A DNA stretch of 64,000 nucleotides from Gordonibacter massiliensis (ex Traore et al. 2017) (GCA_900170005.1 LT827128.1:2104168-2168167); one strand, 5' to 3'; shown: positions 23,664 to 32,167, numbered from the stretch's first letter. Program-made: numbers and translations. The notes: generated by a model from the letters alone, not told the origin.

Positions 23664-24668
23664 TTGCTGGCAACGCTGCTCATGCTGCTCGCCGGCGCCT
23701 TCATCGTGTTCATTTGCTGCATCGCCCTCGGCACCACGCCGAGGGCGTTTCTGCTTCTGATTCCCGCAGGCATGATCACGTTCGTGCTCAGCTTGGTCAT
23801 CGGGCACTTCCTTGCCGAACCGCTCAACGTGCTGGTCAAGAAAACCCAGGCCGTGCGCTCGGGCATCGACGTGTCGATCGCCCCCGACGGGCGCTTGCAC
23901 GAGGCGGACGAACTGGCCCTCACCATCAACCTGCTCGTTGAGAAGACAAGGTCCCAGCAAATAGACCTGGCGCTCAAGGAGCATCGCCAGTCGGCCTTCG
24001 TAAGCGACGTGGCCCACGAGCTGCGCACGCCCCTCACCGCCATCCGCGGCAACGCCGAGATGCTCCTCGATCCCGATATGCCGCCCGAGCTGCACGACAA
24101 GTTCTGCTCCATCATCGTGGTGGAGACCGAGCGGCTGAGCCGCTTGACGAACGACCTGCTGGCGCTGCAGCGCATCGAGGACGACGACACCCCCTTCGAG
24201 CTGTCGCGCGTGAACCTGAACGCCTTGGCCCACAGCGTGCTCGACGCGTTGGAGCCCATCCTGCGCGACCGCGAGGCCAACACGAGGATCGTGGGCGAAG
24301 CGCCCGACGTGCTGGGCAATCCCGACCGCCTCAAGCAGGCGGTGACGAACCTCGTGGAGAACGCGAGCCGCTTCATCAGCCCAGGCGGCCACATCGTGAT
24401 CGAGCTGTTCGGCCTGCGCGGCAACTCCATCCTGGCCGTGAAGGACGACGGCCCCGGCTTCGGCGACGCCGATCCCAAGCTGCTCTTCGACCGCTTCTAC
24501 CGCACCGACGCCTCGCGCAGCCGCGGCACGGGCGGCACGGGGCTGGGGCTGGCCATCGTGAAGTCGATAGCCGAGGCGCACGACGGCACGGTGGAAGCCA
24601 TCAACCTGCCCGACGGAGGAGCCTGCTTCATCGTGGCCATCCCGTCGATCCCGAGCAACACGGCGTAG
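23664..24668 (+). CDS. Sensor histidine kinase partner of the adjacent response regulator
   Basis: At least 334 residues. Two membrane helices (LLATLLMLLAGAFIVFICC; LLLIPAGMITFVLSLVIGHF) are close together, leaving almost no external loop, so sensing is probably within or beside the membrane. A HAMP-like stretch follows, then the phospho-His in FVSDVAHELRTPLTAI (His118), and the ATPase domain with NLVENASRF (N box), VKDDGPGFG (G1) and GTGGTGLGLAIVKS (G2). TTG 23664 is the first ordinary start, but there is no ribosome site; the frame stays open back to an ATA overlapping the response-regulator stop, and the residues KRLQTYFS just before look native. The true start may be upstream. Confidence 0.9.
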   Translation: MLATLLMLLAGAFIVFICCIALGTTPRAFLLLIPAGMITFVLSLVIGHFLAEPLNVLVKKTQAVRSGIDVSIAPDGRLHEADELALTINLLVEKTRSQQIDLALKEHRQSAFVSDVAHELRTPLTAIRGNAEMLLDPDMPPELHDKFCSIIVVETERLSRLTNDLLALQRIEDDDTPFELSRVNLNALAHSVLDALEPILRDREANTRIVGEAPDVLGNPDRLKQAVTNLVENASRFISPGGHIVIELFGLRGNSILAVKDDGPGFGDADPKLLFDRFYRTDASRSRGTGGTGLGLAIVKSIAEAHDGTVEAINLPDGGACFIVAIPSIPSNTA

Positions 24669-24760
24669 CGGAAAGCGAACGCCGCAGAAGCAGCCGATCT
24701 TTCGACGAAGGCACATCGAACCGAAACCGCGGTGCCAGGCCGCGCTTCGTTTTCGACGCC

Positions 24761-25282
24761 CTATCGGGCCTTGAGCGGCTCCAGAACCACGGGCTCGTCC
24801 CCATCGAACGCATCGCCCGGCACCACGGCCGCGACGCCGTCTGTGGCTCTGAGTTGGAAGGCCAGGTGAACGGCAGCGTCAAGTCCCACGGCCTTTATGG
24901 CGTAATCGCCTGGCTCCAAGGAGAAGGATCGCGCCGCGCCGCCCGTTCCCTCGCAGATAAGGTCCGCGTTTTCGCCATATCTCACGAGAACCGTTTTGAA
25001 GTCGCCCGCCGAGACGGCTTGATCGCAATCTACGGCAAGTTCTCCACCGCATTCGGGGACGGAAAGCTCTAGCAAGGCCGCCGTGCCGGTGAACCCTTTC
25101 ATATCGATCTCGTCGGGCAGGGACCCGCCCCACAGCATGGTCGTATACACATCCCCCTTGCGAGCGATGGCCTTGTCGTCGGGATAGGTCGCGCCCTGCG
25201 TCGACCCGGCCAGATTGGCGCAACCCGTCAAAGCGAGGCTCAGCACGACGAACACGGGGATAAGACGGCGTTTTCCGAGCAT
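24761..25282 (-). CDS. Secreted lipoprotein of unknown function
   Basis: A 173-residue protein with a lipoprotein signal peptide: basic KRR, hydrophobic LIPVFVVLSLAL, then lipobox LTGC with Cys21 as the acylation site. The mature part has no family I recognise; it contains the pattern DDKAIARKGDVYTTMLWGGS and ends with a beta-rich segment (SFSLEPGDYAIKAVGLDAAV), suggesting a small beta-sandwich. Two Cys pairs (PECGGELAVDCDQ) could form a disulfide. ATG 25282 is preceded by GAAGGAG at eight bases. It is convergent with the histidine kinase. Confidence 0.75.
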   Translation of the reverse strand: MLGKRRLIPVFVVLSLALTGCANLAGSTQGATYPDDKAIARKGDVYTTMLWGGSLPDEIDMKGFTGTAALLELSVPECGGELAVDCDQAVSAGDFKTVLVRYGENADLICEGTGGAARSFSLEPGDYAIKAVGLDAAVHLAFQLRATDGVAAVVPGDAFDGDEPVVLEPLKAR

Positions 25283-25435
25283 GGAGCGTTCTCCTTCTTC
25301 CGGGCGCACCCGCCCAAAAGGGGCGTTGCCGCAATTATTCCATCTTTCGCCTCCAACGTCCACAACGTTACGGCTCAATGGAGCGCAAAGGGGCGACGCG
25401 ATGCGAAGAGCGTCTCGTCGCAAAGCATTTTCCTC

Positions 25436-25464
25436 TTGATACGCATGGGAAATCGTCGCACAAT
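25436..25464 (+). promoter_or_regulatory. Promoter of the HAD hydrolase gene
   Basis: -35 TTGATA at 25436-25441, 17-base spacer, -10 CACAAT at 25459-25464, about 58 bases upstream of the ATG at 25522. Confidence 0.5.
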
Positions 25465-25521
25465 GATCGGGAATCGCAGTCGCGAGGCGCGAAAGAGATC
25501 AGGGGAAGAAGGAGGCGGGCC

Positions 25522-26187
25522 ATGATAGAGGGCATCGCGCTCGATGCGTACGGAACGCTGTACGACGTGTACTCGGTCGAGCGAAAGTGCGAGGAGGCAT
25601 ACCCCGGCAGCGGGGTGAACATCAGCCGGCTATGGCGGCAGAAGCAGCTGGAGTACTCGTGGCTACGCACGCTCATGGACCGCTACGAGACTTTCTGGCA
25701 CGTGACCGAAGACGCGCTGCGCTACACGCTCGCCGAGCTGGGGCTGGCCGCCAACGAGGGGAAGATCGAGGCTCTTATGGCCTCCTACCTAGAGTTGGAG
25801 ATGTATCCCGAGGTCGTTGAGGCGCTGAAGCGGTTCGGTCGCCGCAAGAAAGCCATCCTCACGAACGGCAATCTGGAAATGATCGAGCCGCTCGTACGTC
25901 GCACGGAGCTGGACAGGCACCTGGACGCCTGCCTGAGCGCCGACGAGACGGGCTCGTTCAAGACGCGGCCGGACGTGTACCAGCTGGCGGTCGACCGCCT
26001 GGGCATCGCAAAGGAACGCATGCTGTTCGTGTCTTCAAACGGCTGGGACGTGGCCGGCGCCAAGGCGTTCGGCTTCACCGTCGGCTGGATCAATCGTCGC
26101 GGCCTGCCTCCCGAAGAGCTGGGCGTGCGCGCGGACTACACGGTGTCGAACCTGCTGGAGCTGGCCGAGCGGGTGGTCGACGCTTAG
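25522..26187 (+). CDS. HAD-superfamily hydrolase (haloacid dehalogenase type II-like)
   Basis: A 221-residue protein. The nucleophile Asp lies in IALDAYGTLYDVYSV at residues 6-16; the second motif is AILTNGN, the third Lys is in TGSFKTRPDVYQLAVDRLG, and the acidic fourth motif is replaced by LFVSSNGWDVAGAKAFGF. The SSN-WD pattern with this cap (RLWRQKQLEYSWLRTLM) is typical of L-2-haloacid dehalogenases, which hydrolyse 2-haloalkanoic acids, but relatives act on other substrates. ATG 25522 follows GGAGG. It stands alone between the lipoprotein and the AAA partner gene. Confidence 0.85.
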   Translation: MIEGIALDAYGTLYDVYSVERKCEEAYPGSGVNISRLWRQKQLEYSWLRTLMDRYETFWHVTEDALRYTLAELGLAANEGKIEALMASYLELEMYPEVVEALKRFGRRKKAILTNGNLEMIEPLVRRTELDRHLDACLSADETGSFKTRPDVYQLAVDRLGIAKERMLFVSSNGWDVAGAKAFGFTVGWINRRGLPPEELGVRADYTVSNLLELAERVVDA

Positions 26188-26222
26188 CGTGGCCGACGAA
26201 ACGAAGCCGCAAACCGCCTTCC

Positions 26223-27098
26223 CTATCGCAGCTTCAGCTGGGCGCGCTCGGGCAGCAGTGGGTTGATGAGCGCGAAGATGCGGCGGGCGTCTTCCACGAC
26301 GTTCTCGCCCTCGATGCGCGCGTCCTTCGCCGAGGGGAACACGATGGCGTCCGCGCCCAAGCCCAGCACGTCGCGCACGAGCGGCACCTCGGCCGGATAG
26401 CCGTACGTGCCCGTCCAGTGGCCGCCGATGCCGGGCGTGGTCTCGATGAGGCGGAAGTTCAAACGGCGCACCCACGAAGGGTGGCAGAGCGGGAAGTACA
26501 GCTTCTGCGGGTTCACGCGCTCGTCGGGATCCTTGAGCAAAAACTCGCTCACGTGCACGTCGCAATCGTTCTCCGACATCTCGAACACATGCAGGTCCAC
26601 GGAGAACCCCACGAGTTCGATGGCCTCGGCCGCCGCGAGCGCCACGGCGCCGCGGTGCATGATGAGCGCGCGGCGCGTGCTGCCGTCGCACGACGTGTTC
26701 AGGTAGAGGGCCACGCGCCGCTTCTTGCGCGGGGGCATGTTCACCATGGAAAGCGGGCTGCCCTCCAAATACGCCTTCACGTCGGGCGCGAAACCCACGT
26801 AGTCGTGGAACGTGCGCTGCGACTCCAGCGGCAGATCCAGCGCGCGGCGCACCTCGCTCACCAGGCGCATGAGCTCGTCGAAGCCGTCGTGGTCGCCGAA
26901 GCGGCATATCTTCACGGCCTCGTCGAACGAGCGCGTCATCATGAACTGGTCGTCTTCGGGTGTTTCCTGCAGCGACGTCTCCACCGTGGCGAACGCGGGC
27001 GCGGTTTCCGCCTGCTGCACGTAGGCGAGGAATTCGTCGAGCGAGGCGAACGTGAAGTGCATCACCCGCTTATCGCCGTGACGGTACGTGCGGAACAT
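26223..27098 (-). CDS. Partner protein of the adjacent AAA+ ATPase (possible VWA-like fold)
   Basis: A 291-residue protein with no confidently recognised family. The N-terminal half has SLDEFLAYVQQAETAPAF and FMMTRSFDEAVKICRFGDHD, a pattern also seen in phage-encoded proteins. The C-terminal half (RVALYLNTSCDGSTRRALIM onwards, RGAVALAAAEAIELVGFSVDLHVF) resembles the region that in CobT- or VWA-type proteins lies next to MoxR/CobS ATPases. It follows the AAA+ gene by 72 bases on the same strand, so a MoxR-VWA-like chaperone pair is the best guess. The MIDAS signature DxSxS is not complete, so metal binding is doubtful. Confidence 0.5.
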   Translation of the reverse strand: MFRTYRHGDKRVMHFTFASLDEFLAYVQQAETAPAFATVETSLQETPEDDQFMMTRSFDEAVKICRFGDHDGFDELMRLVSEVRRALDLPLESQRTFHDYVGFAPDVKAYLEGSPLSMVNMPPRKKRRVALYLNTSCDGSTRRALIMHRGAVALAAAEAIELVGFSVDLHVFEMSENDCDVHVSEFLLKDPDERVNPQKLYFPLCHPSWVRRLNFRLIETTPGIGGHWTGTYGYPAEVPLVRDVLGLGADAIVFPSAKDARIEGENVVEDARRIFALINPLLPERAQLKLR

Positions 27099-27170
27099 GA
27101 AGCCTTCCCTTCCTATCCAACGCCTCGTGCAGGGCGGACCGCTTCGCCAGCCCGCCCTGCGCCGCTCCCG

Positions 27171-29300
27171 TTATTTTTCCACGCGCATGGCGGCGATCTG
27201 GGCGTAGTACGGGTTGCGTTCGCTTGCGCCTTCCCCCTTCATGGCGCCGATGACCACGTTGAGGTCGTCCTGCGACAGGCTGCGAATCACGTTCGTGCGC
27301 AGAATAGTCTCGCGGTCGATGCCCGCGAGCTCCTTCTTGTAGCACTTGCCGATGGCGCGCGTGGACACGATATGCGGGATGCGGCACGCATCCACGGCGT
27401 CGCGGAACGCCCACATGAACGCCAGCAGGTCGTCTGCGGGGTACAGCGCACGCTCGAGCCGGCGATCGTAATCGAAGAACACCAGGTCGAACCGGTCGAG
27501 CGTGGCCCCGTCCAGCACGTTGCGGCCCACGTAGAGCAGGTTGCTGCCCTTGCCCCAGGTGTTGGCCGCCGCCACGCAGCGGAAGTCGGGATGGCGGCGG
27601 ATGGTCTCGTGCGGGAAGGCCATGTAGCCGTTCGCCAGCGCCGAGTTGATGACGATGAGCGCGGCCGGATCGGAGTTGTCTATCTCGTCGAGGAAAAACA
27701 CGCCGCCGTTTTTGAACGCCTTGTAGAACTCGGTGTCGCGGTACGTGCCGCCCGCGTCGATGAAACCGGTGAGCTTGAACTCGTTGGAAGCGTTGTTCGT
27801 GTAGTACATGGGCAGGCCCAAGCCCTCGGCGATCTGCGACACGGCGAAGTTCTTGCCCGATCCGGCCGGCCCCACCAGCATCACGGGCTCGTCCAGCTGC
27901 ATCTGCGCGAGCACCTGCTCGTACTTCTCGTGGTAGTAGGCGCAGCCCGTGCACGCCAGCTCGACGCCGCCCAGGTTCACCACGTTCACCTGCGGAGTCG
28001 CGTTGTGCTCGAGATAGCTTTCCAACATGGCTCGGCACTTCGCGTCGAACTCGTCGGCCACGGCGCGTTCCAGGTACAGCTTCTCCACTTGGTCGGACAC
28101 CGCCTGCGCCAAATGCGAGCGCACGACGTCTTCCAACGTGGCGTCCACGAACGAGGCCACGCGCTCGCCCGGTTCGCAGCCGGCGAAGTAGTCGGCGAAG
28201 GCGCGATCCATCGTGGAAGCCAGCGTCTCGTCGGCCGCCTGCTCCACGATGCCGTTCACCAGCGCGATGATGTCGCGGGCGTTGGCGTAGTTCGACCGGA
28301 TGCCCGCATCGTCGGCCGCGCGCGGCGTCGGCGTGCGGAACGCGGCGAAGGTGCCGGTCGCCAAGGAGGGAAGCCCCCGCGTGCGCGCCATCCCTTCGTG
28401 CCGGACCGGAGAGATCCCCACAGAGGCGGCCTGTTGGCCGCCCGCCAGGTCAACCGAACCCGCAACGCCGCCGCTCCCCCCGCTCTCCGGCAAATCCCCG
28501 CAGCATGCTCCGCTGTCGAAGTACGTGAACGGCTTCACCGGCAGCGCATCGGCGCAGAAACCGCGCAGCACGGCCTCGTCGTTCGAGAACATGAGGCCGC
28601 CGCCCGGCGTGGCGCCGTAGAACAGGTTGCCGTAGTTCTCCTGCTCGCCCGAATCCGCTCCGCGCGCAGTCACCAGCCGACCGCGTTCGACGTCGAAGAA
28701 CGCCGCCGAGAACGGCATGGCCTTCGCCAACAGGTTGAACGCGTCGGTGTCGAAGTCCGCGAACGCGTCGCGCACGACGCGTTGGTCGGCATCGCGATCG
28801 TGCGGGTCGTACCGCCCGCCCGCCAAGCGCCGGGCGGTGTCGTGCAGCAGCTCCAGGTCGTAGCCGCCCACGGCCAAAACGCCCGAGCCCACCTCGGGGT
28901 CGCGGCAGTTCTTCGCGTAGGAGTCCAGCACGATCTTCCCGAACACGGCCTTGGCGTCGCACGCCGGATCCTTGCCGCCTGCGGTGCGTGCTGCCGCTTC
29001 GCGAGCAGCCGTCCCGCAGGCGGCTGCTCGCGAAGCGGTCGACGCGCGAGCGGCTGCAACGGGAGCTTCCGATCGATGTGCGGACGCGGCGACAGCCGCC
29101 GAATCGTCGTCGCGCGCGCCGCTGGCCGTTTTGTCAACGCCGGGCATGGCGGCCGCCCCGTCGGCACCAGGCGCTGCCGCAGCCGGCACGGCGAGCACCT
29201 TCACGGTGCAGTCGTAGTTGCGGTTCGCCTCGACGAGCGCCTGTTCAATGGCTTTTTCGTCCACGTCGCTGCCCACGTAGGCAATGAACGTCTCCCTCAC
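27171..29300 (-). CDS. AAA+ ATPase (MoxR/CobS-like) with long N-terminal extension
   Basis: A 709-residue protein. The ATPase part has Walker A VGPAGSGKNFA at about residues 473-483, FFLDEIDNSD (Walker B) near 527, VAAANTWGKGSN (sensor 1) and STRAIGKCYKK (sensor 2 region). This pattern is closest to MoxR/CobS-type ATPases, which remodel or load cofactors onto target proteins. The first 450 residues are unusual: a stretch with NYGNLFYGATPGGGLMFSND resembles part of a class II glutamine-amidotransferase fold but lacks the Cys nucleophile. Ala-rich residues about 70-110 are encoded partly by a palindromic insertion. The downstream gene is its likely partner. ATG 29300 is divergent from the Crp/Fnr gene. 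Confidence 0.75.
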   Translation of the reverse strand: MRETFIAYVGSDVDEKAIEQALVEANRNYDCTVKVLAVPAAAAPGADGAAAMPGVDKTASGARDDDSAAVAASAHRSEAPVAAARASTASRAAACGTAAREAAARTAGGKDPACDAKAVFGKIVLDSYAKNCRDPEVGSGVLAVGGYDLELLHDTARRLAGGRYDPHDRDADQRVVRDAFADFDTDAFNLLAKAMPFSAAFFDVERGRLVTARGADSGEQENYGNLFYGATPGGGLMFSNDEAVLRGFCADALPVKPFTYFDSGACCGDLPESGGSGGVAGSVDLAGGQQAASVGISPVRHEGMARTRGLPSLATGTFAAFRTPTPRAADDAGIRSNYANARDIIALVNGIVEQAADETLASTMDRAFADYFAGCEPGERVASFVDATLEDVVRSHLAQAVSDQVEKLYLERAVADEFDAKCRAMLESYLEHNATPQVNVVNLGGVELACTGCAYYHEKYEQVLAQMQLDEPVMLVGPAGSGKNFAVSQIAEGLGLPMYYTNNASNEFKLTGFIDAGGTYRDTEFYKAFKNGGVFFLDEIDNSDPAALIVINSALANGYMAFPHETIRRHPDFRCVAAANTWGKGSNLLYVGRNVLDGATLDRFDLVFFDYDRRLERALYPADDLLAFMWAFRDAVDACRIPHIVSTRAIGKCYKKELAGIDRETILRTNVIRSLSQDDLNVVIGAMKGEGASERNPYYAQIAAMRVEK
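28994..29038. repeat. Perfect hairpin inside the AAA+ ATPase coding region
   Basis: Bases 28994-29011 (CCGCTTCGCGAGCAGCCG) and 29021-29038 are perfect 18-bp inverted repeats around a 9-base loop. In the reading frame they encode an Ala/Arg-rich stretch near residues 88-103. Confidence 0.65.
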
Positions 29301-29351
29301 GACACCCTCGATTCTCTCGGCGGTTCAATCGCCATAGTATATCATATTTTG

Positions 29352-29363
29352 TAACTTAAGTTA
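29352..29363. promoter_or_regulatory. Palindrome in the divergent AAA+/Crp promoter region
   Basis: TAACTTAAGTTA is a perfect 12-bp palindrome in an AT-rich 174-bp gap between the divergent AAA+ ATPase and Crp/Fnr genes. It is a plausible binding site for the Crp/Fnr protein or another dimeric regulator; its half-site is not the classic TTGAT or TGTGA. Confidence 0.4.
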
Positions 29364-29474
29364 TATTTTTGCCTGTAAAGGAAAACGAGGCTGTTCTATA
29401 CTGGGCTCCCATGGGGTACGCGAAAAACGGCGCGCGGGCTGGCCGCCGAGCTTCCACGATCGGGAGGGAAAGAC

Positions 29475-30176
29475 ATGCCGAACATCAGCAACGAGGCGTT
29501 CTCGCTCGACGGAGTGGAGCTGCCGTCCGACTTCCCCTACCGGGCCTACGTGATGGAGCCCCATTGGGAGCGCCTGGTGGGCCTGGGCGACGAGGTGGTG
29601 CTCGAGCGGGGCGAGCAGTTGCACGCCGAACGCGATGCGCGCTTCTGCTACCTGGTGCTCGACGGCATGGTGGGGTCCTCGAACCCCGCGCCCGCCGGGT
29701 CGCCCCAGCATGGAGCCTTCTTTTTGCGCGGCAGCCTGTTCTTGGAGTCGAACGCGCTTTCGGGGCTTCCATCCGACACGGTGTTCACCGCCTTGGAGCG
29801 CACGACGCTCGTGCGCATCGCCCGCGAGCGCATGAAGGCGGCCATGATGGCCGACGGCGACGTGTTCGACCTGGTTATCTGCTCGCTCGCGCATAAGTTC
29901 TTCTCGGCGAACGAGCGGCTGCGCGAGACGGAGCGCTACGACGTGCGCATGCGCGTGTACCTCATGCTGCTGGGATTCGCGAAGGACTGCGACAAGCCGT
30001 TGGGCGACGACTGGTACCGCATCACGTTCAAGCTCACCCAGCAGATGATCGGCGACATGCTGGGCGCCAACCGCGTGACCGTGAACACCGCCGTGCGCAA
30101 CTTGGCCGACGAAGGCGTCGTGGACAAGCGCGACGGCTCTTACCTCGTGCGCGATCCCAAGGGGCTGATCGTCTAG
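29475..30176 (+). CDS. Crp/Fnr-family transcription regulator
   Basis: A 233-residue protein. An effector domain of the cNMP-binding fold (LERGEQLHAERDARFCYLVL, then SLFLESNALSG) is followed by a long dimer helix and a winged helix at about residues 185-215: FKLTQQMIGDMLGANRVTVN, then AVRNLADEGVVDK and DGSYLVRDPKGLIV. There is no N-terminal Cys cluster, so it does not sense oxygen through an iron-sulfur centre as FNR does; the cAMP-binding residues are not conserved either. Its ligand is unknown. ATG 29475 is preceded by GGGAGGGAAAG. Large numbers of such regulators sit beside respiratory genes in this family of bacteria. Confidence 0.88.
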   Translation: MPNISNEAFSLDGVELPSDFPYRAYVMEPHWERLVGLGDEVVLERGEQLHAERDARFCYLVLDGMVGSSNPAPAGSPQHGAFFLRGSLFLESNALSGLPSDTVFTALERTTLVRIARERMKAAMMADGDVFDLVICSLAHKFFSANERLRETERYDVRMRVYLMLLGFAKDCDKPLGDDWYRITFKLTQQMIGDMLGANRVTVNTAVRNLADEGVVDKRDGSYLVRDPKGLIV

Positions 30177-30260
30177 CCGCCTCGACGCCGCTTTCAAAAC
30201 GATTCAGCGCGAAGGTCCTCTATGTTAAACCAGCATCGACATTACACAAGCCAGCGCATT

Positions 30261-30462
30261 GTCATCCTGAGCGAAGCGAACGCAGTGAGCGCAGTCGAAG
30301 GATCCCGCGCGGCGCCAGCCGAAAGCGTCACGGCTGCCGCCCGCGCGGGATCCTTCGACTCCGGCGGCTCGCGCCGCCCATCGCTTCGCGACGCCTCCCT
30401 GCGCCCGCTCCGCGTGCTCGGGAGTGCAACAGTCCACTGGACTGTTGCATGCTCAGGATGAC
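30261..30462. repeat. Intergenic repeat with GTCATCCTGAGC terminal inverted repeats, family B
   Basis: A 202-bp element bounded by GTCATCCTGAGC (30261-30272) and GCTCAGGATGAC (30451-30462). Inside are an inverted repeat GGATCCCGCGCGG... / ...CCGCGCGGGATCC and, at 30426-30448, an almost perfect palindrome GCAACAGTCCA-C-TGGACTGTTGC. Partial copies occur at 9577, 11016 (within fdhF), 57959 and 59267. Confidence 0.8.
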
Positions 30463-30944
30463 AACCCGGCCGGGTGCATGTCAATGGTGGTTTGTCATAG
30501 AGCGAAGGTCCTTGTCGCACAAAAATCACCGATGTCCCCGTATACGCTTCGCCTCTCAGCGGCTTTCTCTTTTCACGAGCTGGGGAAAGGGCAGCGTAGC
30601 TGGATGCTAGCGGGTTGCAAAGTCGTTTTCGACCCTGTTCATGCGGGGACATGGGACCCCGGACGCAAGACGAACCGTTTCGATCAAAAGCAGCAGTGGG
30701 TTGCTTGGACAAGAGGGATGCCTCGGCGGGGGGAGTGCCTCGGCGACGGCAAACCCAACAAAGCGGGCAGCCGGCAAGCGACGGGCGCTTTGTGGACATC
30801 GCTTGGGGTTCCTCCCCTCTTCACGCCGCGTGCTATAATCGAATTAGTTTGATTATCGAAGTATTTTGCCGTCTATCGTACACCTCCGCGTCCGCTTCCG
30901 GCGTCGCGCTGCGCGTTCGAGACGGCTGAAGGCAGGAGATCATT
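30463..30944. other. Intergenic region upstream of fabH, no gene recognised
   Basis: About 480 bases. Open frames here have no ribosome sites and no recognisable products. Near its end, TATAAT at 30834-30839 could be the -10 box of fabH, and ATAATC...GATTAT around it forms a short inverted repeat; no good -35 box is seen. Confidence 0.4.
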
Positions 30945-32054
30945 GTGGGCAGTGCATTGGTGGGATTCGGCAAGGCGGTTCCGGCGCTCGAGGTGCAAAA
31001 CGACGACCTGAAGGCGCTCGTTGACACGAACGACGAATGGATCAGGACGCGCACCGGTATCGAAAGCCGGCACGTCGCCGTTGCCGAGTCGAACGCCGAT
31101 CTGGCCGAAGCGGCCGCGCGCGAAGCGCTGGGCTGGGCCGACGGCGGCTTCGCCGAGCGGCGCTTCGAGGCGGGCGAAATCGACTTGGTGGTGTTCGCCA
31201 CCATCACGCCGGACATGGTGGTTCCTTCCATGGCGGGGCTGCTGCGCCGCCGCCTGGGCCTCGAGAACGCCATCGCCTTCGACCTGAATGCCGCCTGCAC
31301 AGGCTTCGTCTACAGCCTGACCGTGGCCGAAACCATGATGGCCGCCTCCGCCCCCGGCGCGCCGGGGGCCGCCGGTCGCAACCCCGTGCGCCGTGCGCTC
31401 GTGGTGGGCGCCGAACGCCTCACCCGCTTGACGAACTGGGCCGACCGCAACACCTGCGTGCTGTTCGGCGACGGCGCAGGCGCGGCCGTGCTCGAATGGA
31501 GCGACGAGCGCCCGGGCATCCTGAGCAGCTTCATCGTGAACGAGGACGACGTGACGAACGCCCTCTCCTGTCCCTCGGCGTACGACGCGCCCCAGCCCTT
31601 TGACGCGAACGGCATCGCGCCCGATGTCACCACGTGCGACGCAGCCGCCGCCCGGATCGCCGAAGAGCTCGACGTGCTCGAGGCCGTGGAAGTCGGCCGG
31701 CCGCACCAGACCATCTATATGAACGGCCAGAAGGTGTTCAAGTTCGCCGCCGAGGCCATGACCGAAGCCGTGAACCGCGCGCTCGAGCGCGCCGGCGTCT
31801 CGCTCGACGAGGTGGCGTGCATCGTCCCCCACCAGGCCAACGAGCGCATCATCAAGTACGCCGCCAAAAAGCTCGACCGCCCCATGGACCTGTTCCAGCT
31901 GTCCATCGCGCATGCGGGCAACACCTCGGCCGCCAGCCTGCCCATGGCCCTGGCCGAGGCCTACGCCGCCGGCCGCATCAAGCGCGGCGACAAGGTGGTG
32001 CTCGTGGCCTTCGGCGGCGGCTTCACCTCGGGCGCCGTGGTGTACGAGGTGTAG
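30945..32054 (+). CDS. fabH: 3-oxoacyl-[ACP] synthase III
   Basis: A 369-residue KAS III. The catalytic triad is visible: Cys118 in LNAACTGFVYSL, His in IVPHQANERII, and Asn in AHAGNTSAAS. Substrate-entry residues TNDEWIRTRTGI are at 28-39. It condenses acetyl-CoA with malonyl-ACP to start fatty-acid synthesis. Alanine-rich residues near 135-148 (ASAPGAPGAAGRNP) are an insertion relative to E. coli FabH. GTG 30945 has GGCAGGAG eight bases before it. It is not within a fab cluster here; a related KAS III-like enzyme of secondary metabolism is less likely given the conserved FabH motifs. Confidence 0.92.
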   Translation: MGSALVGFGKAVPALEVQNDDLKALVDTNDEWIRTRTGIESRHVAVAESNADLAEAAAREALGWADGGFAERRFEAGEIDLVVFATITPDMVVPSMAGLLRRRLGLENAIAFDLNAACTGFVYSLTVAETMMAASAPGAPGAAGRNPVRRALVVGAERLTRLTNWADRNTCVLFGDGAGAAVLEWSDERPGILSSFIVNEDDVTNALSCPSAYDAPQPFDANGIAPDVTTCDAAAARIAEELDVLEAVEVGRPHQTIYMNGQKVFKFAAEAMTEAVNRALERAGVSLDEVACIVPHQANERIIKYAAKKLDRPMDLFQLSIAHAGNTSAASLPMALAEAYAAGRIKRGDKVVLVAFGGGFTSGAVVYEV

Positions 32055-32136
32055 GGCGCTGCACCCTCGGAGCCGACGAACGTTCGGCGAGGTTTCGACG
32101 CGCTTGCCGCACGGCGAACCTCCTTTCGAACGCGAT

Positions 32137-32167
32137 GCGCCGGGCGAGCAGCAGCCCGCCCCTACGG
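32137..32167. repeat. Short intergenic repeat, copy 2 of 2
   Basis: Matches 7257-7287 with one mismatch (GCGCCGGGCGAGCAGCAGCC ... CCCCTACGG). It lies in the gap after fabH. Confidence 0.6.

Noticed and set aside
26418-29354. A 978-codon open frame on the plus strand opposite the AAA+ ATPase and its partner
   Set aside because: It is an antisense shadow of two real genes in very GC-rich DNA; the product is His/Arg/Val-rich with no domain and no ribosome site.
30424-30852. Open frame of about 140 codons upstream of fabH
   Set aside because: No ribosome site or homology; it begins within a repeat element.
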